From NCBI RefSeq assembly GCF_010723575.1, contig NZ_BLKZ01000001.1:3658001-3722000 (forward strand): DNA of 64,000 nt, written 5' to 3'. Position 1 is the stretch's first letter. Each line of letters opens with the position of its first letter. Below, in pieces: positions 17,783-26,360 of this stretch. Origin of the DNA: Mycobacterium bourgelatii (GTDB taxonomy: Bacteria > Actinomycetota > Actinomycetes > Mycobacteriales > Mycobacteriaceae). The notes below the pieces were generated by a model. That model was given only the letters and a program-made list of their open reading frames with translations. It made no database searches and was not told where the DNA came from. The translations under genes and the position numbers were made by a program.

Positions 17783-18286
17783 TCAGGGCGAACGCCCGCC
17801 GGGGTCTTGCTCGCCGGTGATGATCCGAAAGCGGCGCAACTGATCGCGGGCGTCTACCAACGCATTGTGGACGTCGCGCTGCCGCGGTGGCAGCCGTGGA
17901 CTGCCGCGGTCCTCCCACAATTGGCGTAATTCCCGCGTGTAGCGCGGTATCGCCCGCGGCAGGCCGGGCATGGGGCCCCACAACTGGCACAGGGCCACAT
18001 GGTCATAGGCCCCCACCCAGGCCCACAGCTCTATCGGTTCGGTGCCGTTCACGTCGAAGAACGTCTCTAGGTCCGCGCGGATCTGGCTGCGTGGGCGCCA
18101 CAACTGCGAAGCCGGGGGCGGCAGTTTCGGCAGTACGTGCGCTCGCACCCAGCTGCCGGCCCGCTCGGGGTCGAATTCGGTGGATACCGCGTAGTACTCG
18201 CGGCCATCTTCGGCCACTATGCCGATCGAGATCAGCTCGATGGTGCGGCCGTCCTCAATGAATTCGGTGTCGTAGAAGTACCGCAC
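17783..18286 (-). CDS. 3'-5' exoribonuclease (Rv2179c type)
   Basis: This 167-residue DEDD-fold nuclease starts MRYFYDTEFIEDG, with the metal-binding Asp6 and Glu8 in the first motif. The later acidic motifs are in the ELWAWVGAYDHVALCQLWG segment and in HNALVDARDQL. The M. tuberculosis homologue is a small exoribonuclease acting on RNA overhangs, distinct from classical oligoribonuclease. The GTG at 18286 is 6 bases after TAGGCT, so it is likely leaderless. aroG lies downstream on the same strand. Confidence 0.9.
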   Translation of the reverse strand: MRYFYDTEFIEDGRTIELISIGIVAEDGREYYAVSTEFDPERAGSWVRAHVLPKLPPPASQLWRPRSQIRADLETFFDVNGTEPIELWAWVGAYDHVALCQLWGPMPGLPRAIPRYTRELRQLWEDRGSPRLPPRQRDVHNALVDARDQLRRFRIITGEQDPGGRSP

Positions 18287-18292
18287 TGCCGC

Positions 18293-18298
18293 AGCCTA
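18293..18298 (-). promoter_or_regulatory. -10 box of the leaderless exoribonuclease gene
   Basis: On the minus strand TAGGCT ends 6 bases before the GTG at 18286, with no ribosome binding site. Confidence 0.6.
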
Positions 18299-18340
18299 GC
18301 CCGGCGGGTTGGTGGCCTCGCCAGGCGCCGACGCCGGGTC

Positions 18341-18415
18341 GCCGAGTGCCCACTCCGGGCCGCCGAGTGTGCCCTCCGGGCCGCCGAGTGTGTCCCCTCC
18401 GTGCCGCCGAGTGTG
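18341..18415. repeat. Four tandem copies of a 21-23 base unit
   Basis: GCCGAGTG recurs at 18341, 18362, 18383 and 18406 (periods 21, 21 and 23), each followed by a C-rich stretch and CTCCGGGC or a variant. The block lies in the 339-base gap between the exoribonuclease and the next membrane protein gene. It shares its GCCGAGTGTG core with repeats near 26300 and 58950. Confidence 0.8.
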
Positions 18416-18570
18416 AGGGATATCGCCCACTTTCATCCGGTGGCGGTAATTAGGCGTCACATTCGACGCGCGGTGGCGCGGGCGCCCCTCCCGCGCCTCG
18501 GCGAGTGTGGGCGAAATTGCCCAACTTCCTCCGGCGGCGGCAATTTCGCCTCACTTTCGACGCTCGGGTG
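18406..18570. repeat. Imperfect direct duplication of about 70 bases
   Basis: The segment from 18406 to about 18475 is repeated, with substitutions, from about 18500 to 18570 (offset about 94). Both copies run GAGTGTG-G, an AT-containing stretch, CGCCCA or TGCCCAAC, CTT, TCCGGYGGCGG, AATT, TTCGACGC. The first half matches the 5' half of the repeats at 26266 and 58927. Confidence 0.7.
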
Positions 18571-18610
18571 ACGCGCGGCGATGCGCGGTTACGCGCGGAG
18601 ACGCGCGACC
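18571..18610. repeat. Four tandem 10-base repeats
   Basis: ACGCGCGGCG, ATGCGCGGTT, ACGCGCGGAG and ACGCGCGACC stand end to end at 18571, 18581, 18591 and 18601. This block ends 15 bases before the stop codon of the downstream membrane protein gene. Confidence 0.75.
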
Positions 18611-18625
18611 TACGCCGCCGCCCAG

Positions 18626-19537
18626 CTAGCGCAGCGGGGCAGGCGCGGCATGGACGTCGCGGTCCAGCGCGGCGTCCACCGCATGATCGTCGGGCCGCGG
18701 AGTACCGGCGATCGCCGCCTGCAGCCACAGCTTGGCCTGCACCACGGGGCGGCGCAGGACGCGTTCGCGCTGCAGTGCGCGGTGCATCTTCTCCGGTCGG
18801 TCGGTGTAGCGCCAGCGCGCCCACGGCGCATGCGGCCGCGACAGCCTGATCGCCCCGACCACCAGCAGCACCACCAGAAACATCCCCAGCAGACCGGTCC
18901 ACACCTTGCCTTTCAACAGCACGATCACCGCCAGCGGCAGCGTCAACACCACCCCCACCACCACGGTGGTGTGCAACAGCACCCAATCGTGGTTATGGCG
19001 GATCGGCAGGAAGAACATCAGCGGGTGCAGGCCCATGATCAGCAGTCCGGCCACCGCGGTGGCGGCGAACACCGCGTCCACCGAGGTGCGGCCGTCTTGC
19101 TCCCAGTAGACGTCGGACAGATGCAGTATCAGCGCGTACTCATCGAGCACCAGCGCGGCACCGATACCGAAAAAGGTTGCCGCCAAAGTGATTTGGGGCT
19201 GCTGTCCGTCGATCGAAAGCGTCACCAGAGAGAGTCCGGAGATCATCACCAAGATGACGCCGAACGTCACGTGGTGCAGATGAACCGAACCGATGTGCAG
19301 GTTGCGCGGCTGCCACCAGCGGGGCGGAGGCCCGCCCCGTTCCGCGCGACGCCGTATAACGCGCACGAAGGTGCGGGTCACGAAGAAGGTCAGGATGAAG
19401 GCGACCAGGCAACACAACAGGGGAAGGCGCCCCCGGTCGACGATGTCATGCTGCAACCAGCGGTGCACGTTACGAACATAGGCGCGCGGCCCCTTGAACT
19501 GGCCGAAGCCGCGCTGTGCGGCGCAACACACGCCCAA
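18626..19537 (-). CDS. Conserved integral membrane protein (Rv2180c type)
   Basis: I do not recognise a function. The 303-residue protein has about seven hydrophobic helices, a motif HIGSVHLHHVTFGV after the first helix, and a conserved acidic LDEYALILHLSDVYWEQDGR in the centre, then a basic tail. These His and Asp/Glu residues in membrane-adjacent positions could bind metal, but that is only a guess. The start is uncertain: TTG at 19537 or GTG at 19531 are in frame, and a later GTG before HRWLQHD (around 19465) also fits. It diverges from the mannosyltransferase gene. Confidence 0.75.
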   Translation of the reverse strand: MGVCCAAQRGFGQFKGPRAYVRNVHRWLQHDIVDRGRLPLLCCLVAFILTFFVTRTFVRVIRRRAERGGPPPRWWQPRNLHIGSVHLHHVTFGVILVMISGLSLVTLSIDGQQPQITLAATFFGIGAALVLDEYALILHLSDVYWEQDGRTSVDAVFAATAVAGLLIMGLHPLMFFLPIRHNHDWVLLHTTVVVGVVLTLPLAVIVLLKGKVWTGLLGMFLVVLLVVGAIRLSRPHAPWARWRYTDRPEKMHRALQRERVLRRPVVQAKLWLQAAIAGTPRPDDHAVDAALDRDVHAAPAPLR

Positions 19538-19544
19538 TACCGAT

Positions 19545-19550
19545 TAGGCT
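19545..19550 (+). promoter_or_regulatory. -10 box of the mannosyltransferase gene
   Basis: TAGGCT ends 10 bases before the ATG at 19561. Transcription would start only a few bases before the start codon, giving a very short leader. Confidence 0.45.
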
Positions 19551-19560
19551 GTGTTCCGAA

Positions 19561-20841
19561 ATGAGTAACTGGCGCTCGCCCGAAGTGGGCAGTCGACTCG
19601 GGCGGGTCCTGGTATGGAGCCTGCTCTGGCTGGTTGCTGGCTGGGCGCTGAGCCGCCTGCTACGCGACCTGTTCGTGAACCCGGCCTACCGCATCGACAT
19701 CGACGTCTATCAGATGGGCGCCCAAGCCTGGCTGGACGGACGTCCCTTGTACGACGGTGTGTTGTTCCACACACCGATCGTGGACCTGCCGTTCACCTAT
19801 CCGCCGCTGGCAGCGGTGTTTTTCAGCCCGTTCGCCTGGTTGAAAATGCCCGCCGCGGGTGCCGTGATCACAGCGTTGACCCTGGTGGTGCTGTTGTTGT
19901 CGACGACGGTGGTGCTGACCCGGCTGGACATCTGGTCGCAGTCGAAGGTCCTGTCCGGCCCGGCCTGGGTGCGCCGGGTATGGCTCGCGGTGATGATCGT
20001 GGTCCCCGCATCGATCTACCTCGAGCCGCTCAATTCCAATTTCGCTTACGGCCAGATCAACGCCATCCTGATGACGCTGGTCATCATCGACACCTTTCCC
20101 CGGCACACGCCGTGGCCGCGCGGGCTGGCACTGGGCATCGGCATCGCGTTGAAACTGACGCCGGCCGTGTTCCTGCTCTACTTCCTGCTGCGTCGCGACA
20201 ACCGGGCCGCGTTGACCGCATTGGCGACGTTCGTTGGCGCGACACTGGTCGGTTTCGTCCTGGCCTGGCGCGATTCCTGGTCGTACTGGACGCACACCTT
20301 GCATCACACCGACCGGATCGGCGAAGCCGCACTCAACACCGACCAGAACATCGCCGGAGGGCTGGCCCGACTCGGGCTCGACGAGCATGAACGCTTCCCA
20401 CTGTGGGTGCTGGCCTGCCTCCTCGTGCTGGCCGTCACCATCTGGGCGATGCGGCGCGTCCTCAAGGCCGATGAGCCGATGCTGGCTGTGATTTGCGTTG
20501 CCCTGTTCGGGTTGGTCGTTTCGCCGGTGTCCTGGTCGCACCACTGGGTGTGGCTGCTGCCGGCGGTGCTGGTGCTGGGAACGCTGGCCTGGCGCCGTCG
20601 CAACGTGGCACTAGGGTTGCTCACCCTGGCCGGGCTGGCGCTGACCCACTGGACGCCCATTGACCTCATGCCCAAGCACCACGAACTGACCGCGTCGTGG
20701 TGGCGGCAACTCCTGGGAATGTCCTACGTGTGGTGGGCCCTGGCCGTCATCATCGCCGCCGGAGCGACGGTCACCGCGCAGGTCACGGCGCAGCGCTCAA
20801 GCACGCCCAATAAGCTGACGCCCGTACCCGCCGCCGGCTGA
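19561..20841 (+). CDS. Alpha-(1->2)-mannosyltransferase (MptC, Rv2181 type)
   Basis: This 426-residue GT-C membrane enzyme (DUF2029/GT87-like) adds alpha-1,2-mannose branches to lipomannan and caps of lipoarabinomannan. It has about ten transmembrane segments. The large first outer loop carries the acidic catalytic region YRIDIDVYQMGAQAWLDG, followed by PLYDG and PFTYPPLAAVFF. The ATG at 19561 matches the known N-terminus MS-WR-PEVGSRLGR. Together with mptA, 5 kb upstream, and pimB' downstream, it forms a dispersed PIM/LM/LAM gene set. Confidence 0.92.
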   Translation: MSNWRSPEVGSRLGRVLVWSLLWLVAGWALSRLLRDLFVNPAYRIDIDVYQMGAQAWLDGRPLYDGVLFHTPIVDLPFTYPPLAAVFFSPFAWLKMPAAGAVITALTLVVLLLSTTVVLTRLDIWSQSKVLSGPAWVRRVWLAVMIVVPASIYLEPLNSNFAYGQINAILMTLVIIDTFPRHTPWPRGLALGIGIALKLTPAVFLLYFLLRRDNRAALTALATFVGATLVGFVLAWRDSWSYWTHTLHHTDRIGEAALNTDQNIAGGLARLGLDEHERFPLWVLACLLVLAVTIWAMRRVLKADEPMLAVICVALFGLVVSPVSWSHHWVWLLPAVLVLGTLAWRRRNVALGLLTLAGLALTHWTPIDLMPKHHELTASWWRQLLGMSYVWWALAVIIAAGATVTAQVTAQRSSTPNKLTPVPAAG

Positions 20842-20852
20842 ACTAGCTCGAA

Positions 20853-21569
20853 TTAGCTCGCGGCCGTCTCAGGGATCCGCGTGATGTCTTTTGGGTCGCC
20901 GCCGTCCTTGATGGTCGCCGCGTAGATGTCGACGTACTCCTGACCCGAGAGCTGCATCAGCTCGTACATCACCTCGTCGATCACCGCGCGCTCGATGAAG
21001 TGGTTGCCGGCCAGGCCCTCAAACCGCGAGAAGTCCATCGGCTTGCCGAACCGGACGGTGACCCGGCCGAATCGCAACATCTTCTTCCCGGGCGGGTTGA
21101 CCTTGTTGGTGCCGATCATCGCGACCGGAATCACCGGGACCCCGGTCTGCAGGGCGAGCCGGGCCAGGCCCGTCTTGCCCTTGTAGAGACGCCCGTCAGG
21201 CGACCGGGTGCCTTCGGGGTACATGCCCAACAACCGGCCCTGACTTAGTAACCCCTGTGCGGTGTCCAGCGCGGATTGCGCCGCATCGGCGTCGGTGCGG
21301 TCGATCGGCACCTGCCCGGACACGGTGTAGAACCACCGGTTGATCCAGCCCTTCACACCGGTGCCGGTGAAGTACTCCGCTTTCGCCAGGAACCAGATGC
21401 GCCGACGCACCACCAACGGCAGGTAGAAGCTGTCCGCCACCGCGAGGTGGTTACTGGCCAGGATGGCTGGCCCGGAGGCCGGAATGTGTTCTAGGCCTTC
21501 AACTTTCGGTCGACCAAGCAACGTAAAGAGTGGGCCCATGAAGATGTACTTAAAAAGGTAGTACCACAT
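20853..21569 (-). CDS. 1-acylglycerol-3-phosphate acyltransferase-like (Rv2182c type)
   Basis: This 238-residue PlsC-fold acyltransferase has the catalytic NHLAVADSF (HX4D motif, His near residue 40), the glycerol-phosphate-binding FYTVSGQVPIDR, the EGTRSPDG motif and VPVIPVAMIGT. It probably transfers an acyl chain to a lysophospholipid in phospholipid synthesis. The start MWYYLFKYIF at 21569 has a GGGGAGAGGGAG site and matches the family; an upstream GTG at 21611 is less likely. It converges with the mannosyltransferase gene, 11 bases apart. Confidence 0.92.
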   Translation of the reverse strand: MWYYLFKYIFMGPLFTLLGRPKVEGLEHIPASGPAILASNHLAVADSFYLPLVVRRRIWFLAKAEYFTGTGVKGWINRWFYTVSGQVPIDRTDADAAQSALDTAQGLLSQGRLLGMYPEGTRSPDGRLYKGKTGLARLALQTGVPVIPVAMIGTNKVNPPGKKMLRFGRVTVRFGKPMDFSRFEGLAGNHFIERAVIDEVMYELMQLSGQEYVDIYAATIKDGGDPKDITRIPETAAS

Positions 21570-21655
21570 GTCTCCCTCTCCCCCGCCCGCACCGACCGGT
21601 GTCTGCGCCAACTGTACCCATCTGGACTAGCGGCGACCACCTGCGGTGCAGGCAC

Positions 21656-22066
21656 TCATTCCTGGATGGTCACCGGTATGGGCTGGTAGTGCGACTTCGC
21701 GGAGCCGTTGGGGGTGGGCTGCGAGCCGTTTACGCTTTCCGGCCCCGGCTCAGGGCCCTCGTCCGCGCTCGGCGCGTCGCCCAGCGGCTGCTCCGCCGTT
21801 CCGTTGATGTCGTCGACCACGGAGCGGAGCACATCCATCAATGCCACGCCGTGGTCCGCGACGACCGTCAGCAGCGGATGTTGTTCGCCGGACAGAAGCG
21901 CCGCGACGGCACATACCGGGCACCACACCTGCTGGCACTTGCCGACGCCGGCGCTGGACGCCACCGCCGCAGCAGCACGCACCGCGGGGTCGATTCCAGC
22001 GAGCACGGACTGCGCCAACTTGCGCAGCTCAGGACCAATATCGGTATGCCTTGTCACTTTGGCCAT
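21656..22066 (-). CDS. Conserved hypothetical protein with CX5CX2C cluster (Rv2183c type)
   Basis: I do not recognise a function. The 136-residue protein has an alpha-helical N-terminal half with the cluster KCQQVWCPVCAVAALLSGE (Cys at about 44, 49 and 52), which may bind metal. The C-terminal half is Pro/Gly/Glu-rich and probably disordered. Its ATG overlaps the 3' end of the ArsA-like gene by 13 bases, so the two are co-translated; conserved linkage hints at a joint function. Confidence 0.8.
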   Translation of the reverse strand: MAKVTRHTDIGPELRKLAQSVLAGIDPAVRAAAAVASSAGVGKCQQVWCPVCAVAALLSGEQHPLLTVVADHGVALMDVLRSVVDDINGTAEQPLGDAPSADEGPEPGPESVNGSQPTPNGSAKSHYQPIPVTIQE

Positions 22067-23316
22067 ACCTCCGGATTCGGTCGAAAACGAACTGTCAGCT
22101 CAGTACCCCGCAGCTGCGCGTCCAGCACCGTACACCGTCGTAGTACCGAAGCCAACCGGACCCGACGCCGTACGCCGCCGGCACTGATCACGAGATCGTC
22201 CTCGGATCTGCCCAGGGTGAGCGAAGCGGGGTCGAGCTGTGGCAGCTCCAGGCGTAACCGGTATACCGACTCCAGCCCCGAACCCGATTCCAGATCCACA
22301 ATAGGACGCAACGGTCCCGGCGGCGCGTCACCGCGTCGGCGACGCGAACTGTCGAGCAAGCCGGCCAGCGCTTTCGGACCGATCGGCTCGCCGGCCAGAT
22401 GCGGCACCAGCACCAGTTCGACGTCGCCGATGGTGGCGTCGAGTTCCTCTAGGACGGCGCGTTGTTCGGAGATGCGTTCGGCGTACCAGTAGAACGCGGG
22501 GTGGTCGGGCAGGCTGCTGTACTCGTAGGCCTCGTCTCGCACGAGAACCTGGTTGACCAGCAGTTCCTCGACGCGCACCCCCATCAACGCCAACGAACCC
22601 AGCGTTCGGGCCGCCTCGGCGGCGACCACCCGCTCGGGTGTGAGCACCAGATGCGCACTGACCACAGCACCGTCGGTCAGGACCGCGCTGAGCCGCTCGA
22701 CGGCGGCGCTGGTGCGCTCGAGCAGCCCCACCACCGCGGCCGATCGGGGATCGTCGATGCTGAGTCTGCGATGGCGCGGCCACGCGCGTTCCACGTAGAG
22801 ACCGAAGGTGGCGGGCAGAGTCAGCATTCGCAGTGCGTCGGCCGTAGATGCGCAGTCGACCACGATGCGGTCCCATCGTCCGGTCGCCGCGAGTTCGGCC
22901 ACGGCGTGCAGGCCGAGGACCTCCTGAATGCCGGGCAGAGCCGAAAGTTCTTCGGGCGCAATGGTGCCCAACTCAGACTCGGGGAACCGCCCGTCGAGGG
23001 CGTCGACCACGCCGCGCCACCGGTCCTCCAGCAGCGCCAGAGTGTCCAGGGCCAACGCGTCGAGAGATCCGCCGGGGTCCGCCCCGGTGTCCAGGTCGAC
23101 CAGCACGCGAACGGGTTCGCCGTGACCGGTCGGGGGCACCGGGATGCCCAGCACATCGCCCAACGAGTGCGCCTGGTCGGTGGACACCAGCAGCACGCGC
23201 TGGCCGCAGCTGGCATCACAGACCGCAGTGGCGGACGCCAGCGTGGACTTTCCTACCCCGCCTTTGCCGACAAAGAGACTGATCCGGGCTGGGGTCGACG
23301 CAGCGGAATCGCTCAG
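22054..23316 (-). CDS. ArsA/GET3-like ATPase (Rv2184c type)
   Basis: This 420-residue P-loop ATPase of the ArsA/GET3/MinD class has the deviant Walker A GKGGVGKST at residues 17-25, then VLLVSTDQAHSLGDVLG, VVDCAST and a C-terminal beta-rich domain. No ATG, GTG or TTG lies upstream of the Walker A in this frame; the best start is CTG at 23316, which overlaps the TB16.3-type stop (CTGA). The first conventional start, GTG at 23196, would remove the P-loop, so it must be wrong. The partner or cargo is unknown; arsenite export genes are absent, so a role in arsenic resistance is unlikely. Confidence 0.88.
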   Translation of the reverse strand: MSDSAASTPARISLFVGKGGVGKSTLASATAVCDASCGQRVLLVSTDQAHSLGDVLGIPVPPTGHGEPVRVLVDLDTGADPGGSLDALALDTLALLEDRWRGVVDALDGRFPESELGTIAPEELSALPGIQEVLGLHAVAELAATGRWDRIVVDCASTADALRMLTLPATFGLYVERAWPRHRRLSIDDPRSAAVVGLLERTSAAVERLSAVLTDGAVVSAHLVLTPERVVAAEAARTLGSLALMGVRVEELLVNQVLVRDEAYEYSSLPDHPAFYWYAERISEQRAVLEELDATIGDVELVLVPHLAGEPIGPKALAGLLDSSRRRRGDAPPGPLRPIVDLESGSGLESVYRLRLELPQLDPASLTLGRSEDDLVISAGGVRRRVRLASVLRRCTVLDAQLRGTELTVRFRPNPEVWPK

Positions 23317-23747
23317 CCCTCGACTCGTTTCTTCAGATCCTTCAGAGCGGCGTCGATCAACCTCTTTTCCGCCTTGCGCTTGAGCATCCCGATCATCGGG
23401 ATGGCCAGGTCGATCGCGAGTTGGTAGGTGACGTCAGTGCCAGAACCCTTGGGCGCCAGGATGTATGAACCCTCGAGGGACTTCAGCAGCGAGCTGGATT
23501 CCAGCGTCCAGCTCAACGACTGGCGATCGGCAGGCCACTGGTAGTTCATGATCAGGGTGTCTTTGAAGATGCCCGCGTCCATCAACATCCGCGCCTTCTT
23601 CGGGTACCCCTCGTCGTCAGCCTCGAGAACTTCGACTTCCTTGTACTCCGAGATCCAGTCCGGGTAGGACTCGATGTCGGCGATCGCCTTCATCACCTCG
23701 CCCGGATCCGCGCCGATGTGGATCGTCTGTTGCGTTTTCTCCGCCAC
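23313..23747 (-). CDS. SRPBCC (polyketide cyclase/START-like) protein, TB16.3 type
   Basis: This 144-residue protein has the SRPBCC fold, a deep hydrophobic pocket for lipids or other small molecules. Typical marks are the N-terminal IHIGADPGEVMKAIADIESYPDW and the C-terminal long helix KRKAEKRLIDAALKDLKKRVEG. It resembles M. tuberculosis TB16.3 (Rv2185c), whose ligand is not established. It precedes and overlaps the ArsA-like ATPase gene, with the Rv2186c-type SRPBCC gene 127 bases upstream, so the four genes form one transcription unit. Confidence 0.9.
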   Translation of the reverse strand: MAEKTQQTIHIGADPGEVMKAIADIESYPDWISEYKEVEVLEADDEGYPKKARMLMDAGIFKDTLIMNYQWPADRQSLSWTLESSSLLKSLEGSYILAPKGSGTDVTYQLAIDLAIPMIGMLKRKAEKRLIDAALKDLKKRVEG

Positions 23748-23874
23748 CTAGCTAGTCCCTTTCCGATTCCATTCCCGCACAGCGGGTCGACCCGGGTCAT
23801 CTACGGGAGCGCCCCAGACTCCCGGCAGAAACGGTACTCCTTTTTCGCCATCCCGAAGGCCTACCTTGACCCGG

Positions 23875-24264
23875 CTAAGCTACCGGAGAGACACCGATCG
23901 GACGCGACGCTTCCAGGGCTGTTTTCACCTCGAACGCCATATTCTTCCCCGCCACTCGGCGACGGTGCGTCATCTTCGCCAGATTCAGCTTGGCGAGCTG
24001 CCACGCCGCCACGCCAGAGGGTTCGGCGTGCAGGAAATAGTGCAGCACGACCCCGTCCAGCGAGGGCTCCAGCCAAACCTCCATGGTGCCGGTCAGGGCG
24101 CCGGTGACCGCCCACCTGATGCCCTTCTCGGCACGGTCTTCGGTGACTTGCAGTCGCAGATCGGGCCACCACCGGCTCCACTTGGACCGATCGGCGATCG
24201 CGGCTCCCACCTGCGCCCCGTCGGCGGCGATGTATGTCTCGTCAGCAATTTGGATGCTGTTCAT
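23875..24264 (-). CDS. SRPBCC-like conserved protein (Rv2186c type)
   Basis: This 129-residue protein begins MNSIQIADETYIAADGAQVGAAIADRSKW, a pattern similar to SRPBCC proteins, with WWPDLRLQV and GTMEVWLEPSLDGVVLHYFLHAEP continuing the beta-sheet. A basic MTHRRRVAGKNMAFEVK helix ends it. The start at 24264 is chosen to match the family; an in-frame start at 24297 would add 11 poorly conserved residues. The ligand is unknown. Confidence 0.85.
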   Translation of the reverse strand: MNSIQIADETYIAADGAQVGAAIADRSKWSRWWPDLRLQVTEDRAEKGIRWAVTGALTGTMEVWLEPSLDGVVLHYFLHAEPSGVAAWQLAKLNLAKMTHRRRVAGKNMAFEVKTALEASRPIGVSPVA

Positions 24265-24425
24265 TGCCCCAGCTTCACATATTGACCCAGCCGCCACGGG
24301 CGCTACCCCGCGCTATCGAAGCACCCCGTTGACCAGCCGTCTCCACGCTGGGCATTGTCACGATTAGGCTGGACACCAGCTAGTAGCCGCAAAATTGTCA
24401 AGCAACGTCAAGCGAGGTCCCAAGA

Positions 24426-26228
24426 GTGCGCCAGTACAGTGTTCCCGCCCGCTTCACCATCGACGAGCACGACAATGTCGCGGCGATGGTCTACGACCAT
24501 GAGCGTGACGACCCCGACCACCCCATCTACCAACGCCAAATCGACGGGGTGTGGACCGACGTCACTTGCGCCGAAGTCGCCCGCCAGATTCGGTCTGCCG
24601 CATTGGGTTTGATCGCCATGGGGGTGCAGGCCGGTGACCGCGTCTCCATCTTCTCCGCAACCCGCTACGAATGGCCCATCATCGACCTGGCGATTTTGTC
24701 GGTCGGGGCCGTCACGGTGCCGATTTATGAGACGTCGTCGGCCGAGCAGGTGCGCTGGGTCCTGCAGGACTCCGGGGCGGTGTTGGCGTTCGCCGAGACC
24801 GATGCGCACGCAGCGATCGTCACCGAACTCACCGGTGAGCTGCCGGACCTGCGCCGGGTGCTGCACATCGACGGTTCCGGCCCGAAGGCGCTGGACCAGC
24901 TCACCGAAGAGGGCCAGTCGGTTGAGCCGGCTGAGCTGACTGCCCGGCAAGAGGCGTTGCGCTCCGACGACCCGGCCACACTCATCTACACATCGGGGAC
25001 CACGGGTCGCCCCAAGGGCTGCCAGCTCACCCACTCCAACCTGCTCTATGAGATTCGTGGGGTGCAGGAGGCCCTTCCGACGTTGATGTCCAAGGGGCAG
25101 AGGCTGCTGTTGTTCTTACCGATGGCGCACGTGTTGGCTCGGGCGGTGGGCCTATGCGCCTTCGCCAATATGGGGACCACCGGCTTCACCAGCGACATCA
25201 AGAACCTGCTGCCGCTGTTCGCCGAGTTCAAGCCGACCTTGGTGGTGTCGGTACCGCGGGTGTTCGAGAAGGTGTACAACACCGCCGAGCAAAACGCCAT
25301 CGATGATGGCAAGGGAGCGATCTTCCATGCCGCCGCGAAGACCGCCATCGACTGGAGCCGCGCCCTTGACCATGGCAAACCGGGCCCGTGGTTGCGCGCC
25401 AAGCACGCGGTGTTCGACCGGTTGGTGTATCAGAAGCTGCGCAACGCGTTGGGTGGTAACTGCAGCGCCGCCGTCTCCGGTGGTGCACCGCTGGGCGCCC
25501 GGTTGGGCCACTTCTACCGCGGCGTCGGCGTGACGATCTACGAAGGCTACGGCTTGACTGAGACCAGCGCGGCGATCGCGGTCAACCAGATCGACAAGAT
25601 GAAGATCGGGACCGTCGGCAGCCTGCTGCCCGGCAACAGCCTGAAGATCGCCGAAGACAAAGAGCTGCTGGTCCGCGGCGGCGTGGTGTTCAACGGTTAC
25701 TGGCAAAACGAAAAGGCCACCGAGGAGGCCTTTACCGACGGCTGGTTCCACACGGGTGACCTCGGTTCGGTCGACGAGGATGGCTTCTTGACCATCACGG
25801 GCCGCAAGAAGGAGCTCATCGTCACGGCGGGAGGCAAGAATGTCGCCCCGGCGGTGCTCGAAGACCAGCTGCGCTCGCACCCGCTGATCAGCCAGGCGAT
25901 GGTGGTCGGCGACAACAAGCCGTTCATCGGCGCTTTGATCACCATCGATCCCGAGGCGTTCGAAGGATGGAAGCACCGGCACGGAAAGGCAGCCGACGCA
26001 TCAGTGGGTGACCTGAAAACCGACCCGGATCTGCTCTCGGAGGTGGAGCACGCCGTCAAGGAAGCCAACCAGCTGGTGTCCAACGCCGAGGCGATCAAGA
26101 AGTTCCGCGTCCTGCCGGTCGACTTCACCGAGGACACCGGGGAGCTGACGCCGACGATGAAGGTCAAGCGCAACGTGGTGGCCGAGAAGTTCGCCTCGGA
26201 CATCGAAGCGATCTACAGCAAGGAGTAG
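24426..26228 (+). CDS. fadD15: Long-chain fatty-acid-CoA ligase FadD15
   Basis: This 600-residue acyl-CoA synthetase activates fatty acids with ATP and CoA. The AMP-binding P-loop YTSGTTGRPKGC is near residue 190, the adenine-binding YEGYGLTETSA near 380, and TGDLG, GRKKELIVTAGGKNVAP and the late Lys in TPTMKVKR complete the set. The start GTG at 24426 and the length match M. tuberculosis FadD15 exactly. It converges with pimB' across a 211-base gap filled by two repeat copies. Confidence 0.96.
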   Translation: MRQYSVPARFTIDEHDNVAAMVYDHERDDPDHPIYQRQIDGVWTDVTCAEVARQIRSAALGLIAMGVQAGDRVSIFSATRYEWPIIDLAILSVGAVTVPIYETSSAEQVRWVLQDSGAVLAFAETDAHAAIVTELTGELPDLRRVLHIDGSGPKALDQLTEEGQSVEPAELTARQEALRSDDPATLIYTSGTTGRPKGCQLTHSNLLYEIRGVQEALPTLMSKGQRLLLFLPMAHVLARAVGLCAFANMGTTGFTSDIKNLLPLFAEFKPTLVVSVPRVFEKVYNTAEQNAIDDGKGAIFHAAAKTAIDWSRALDHGKPGPWLRAKHAVFDRLVYQKLRNALGGNCSAAVSGGAPLGARLGHFYRGVGVTIYEGYGLTETSAAIAVNQIDKMKIGTVGSLLPGNSLKIAEDKELLVRGGVVFNGYWQNEKATEEAFTDGWFHTGDLGSVDEDGFLTITGRKKELIVTAGGKNVAPAVLEDQLRSHPLISQAMVVGDNKPFIGALITIDPEAFEGWKHRHGKAADASVGDLKTDPDLLSEVEHAVKEANQLVSNAEAIKKFRVLPVDFTEDTGELTPTMKVKRNVVAEKFASDIEAIYSKE

Positions 26229-26265
26229 TAGCCGCCGCGCGCGCCCAGTGCCCGCGGGCCCCGTC

Positions 26266-26333
26266 CGCGCCGAACGTGTGGGATAACGCCCCCACCCCAA
26301 GATTGAGGGGCCACAGGGCACACGCTCGAGCAA
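26266..26333. repeat. Intergenic repeat element, copy B1 (68 bases)
   Basis: It starts CGCGCCGAACGTGTGGGATA and ends GGGCACACGCTCGAGCAA. It differs from copy B2 at three positions. The ends are near-inverted repeats (CGAACGTGTG against CACACGCTCG). It lies between the convergent genes fadD15 and pimB'. Confidence 0.88.
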
Positions 26334-26360
26334 TCACACCAGCCGCGCCCCAGCCCCGAC

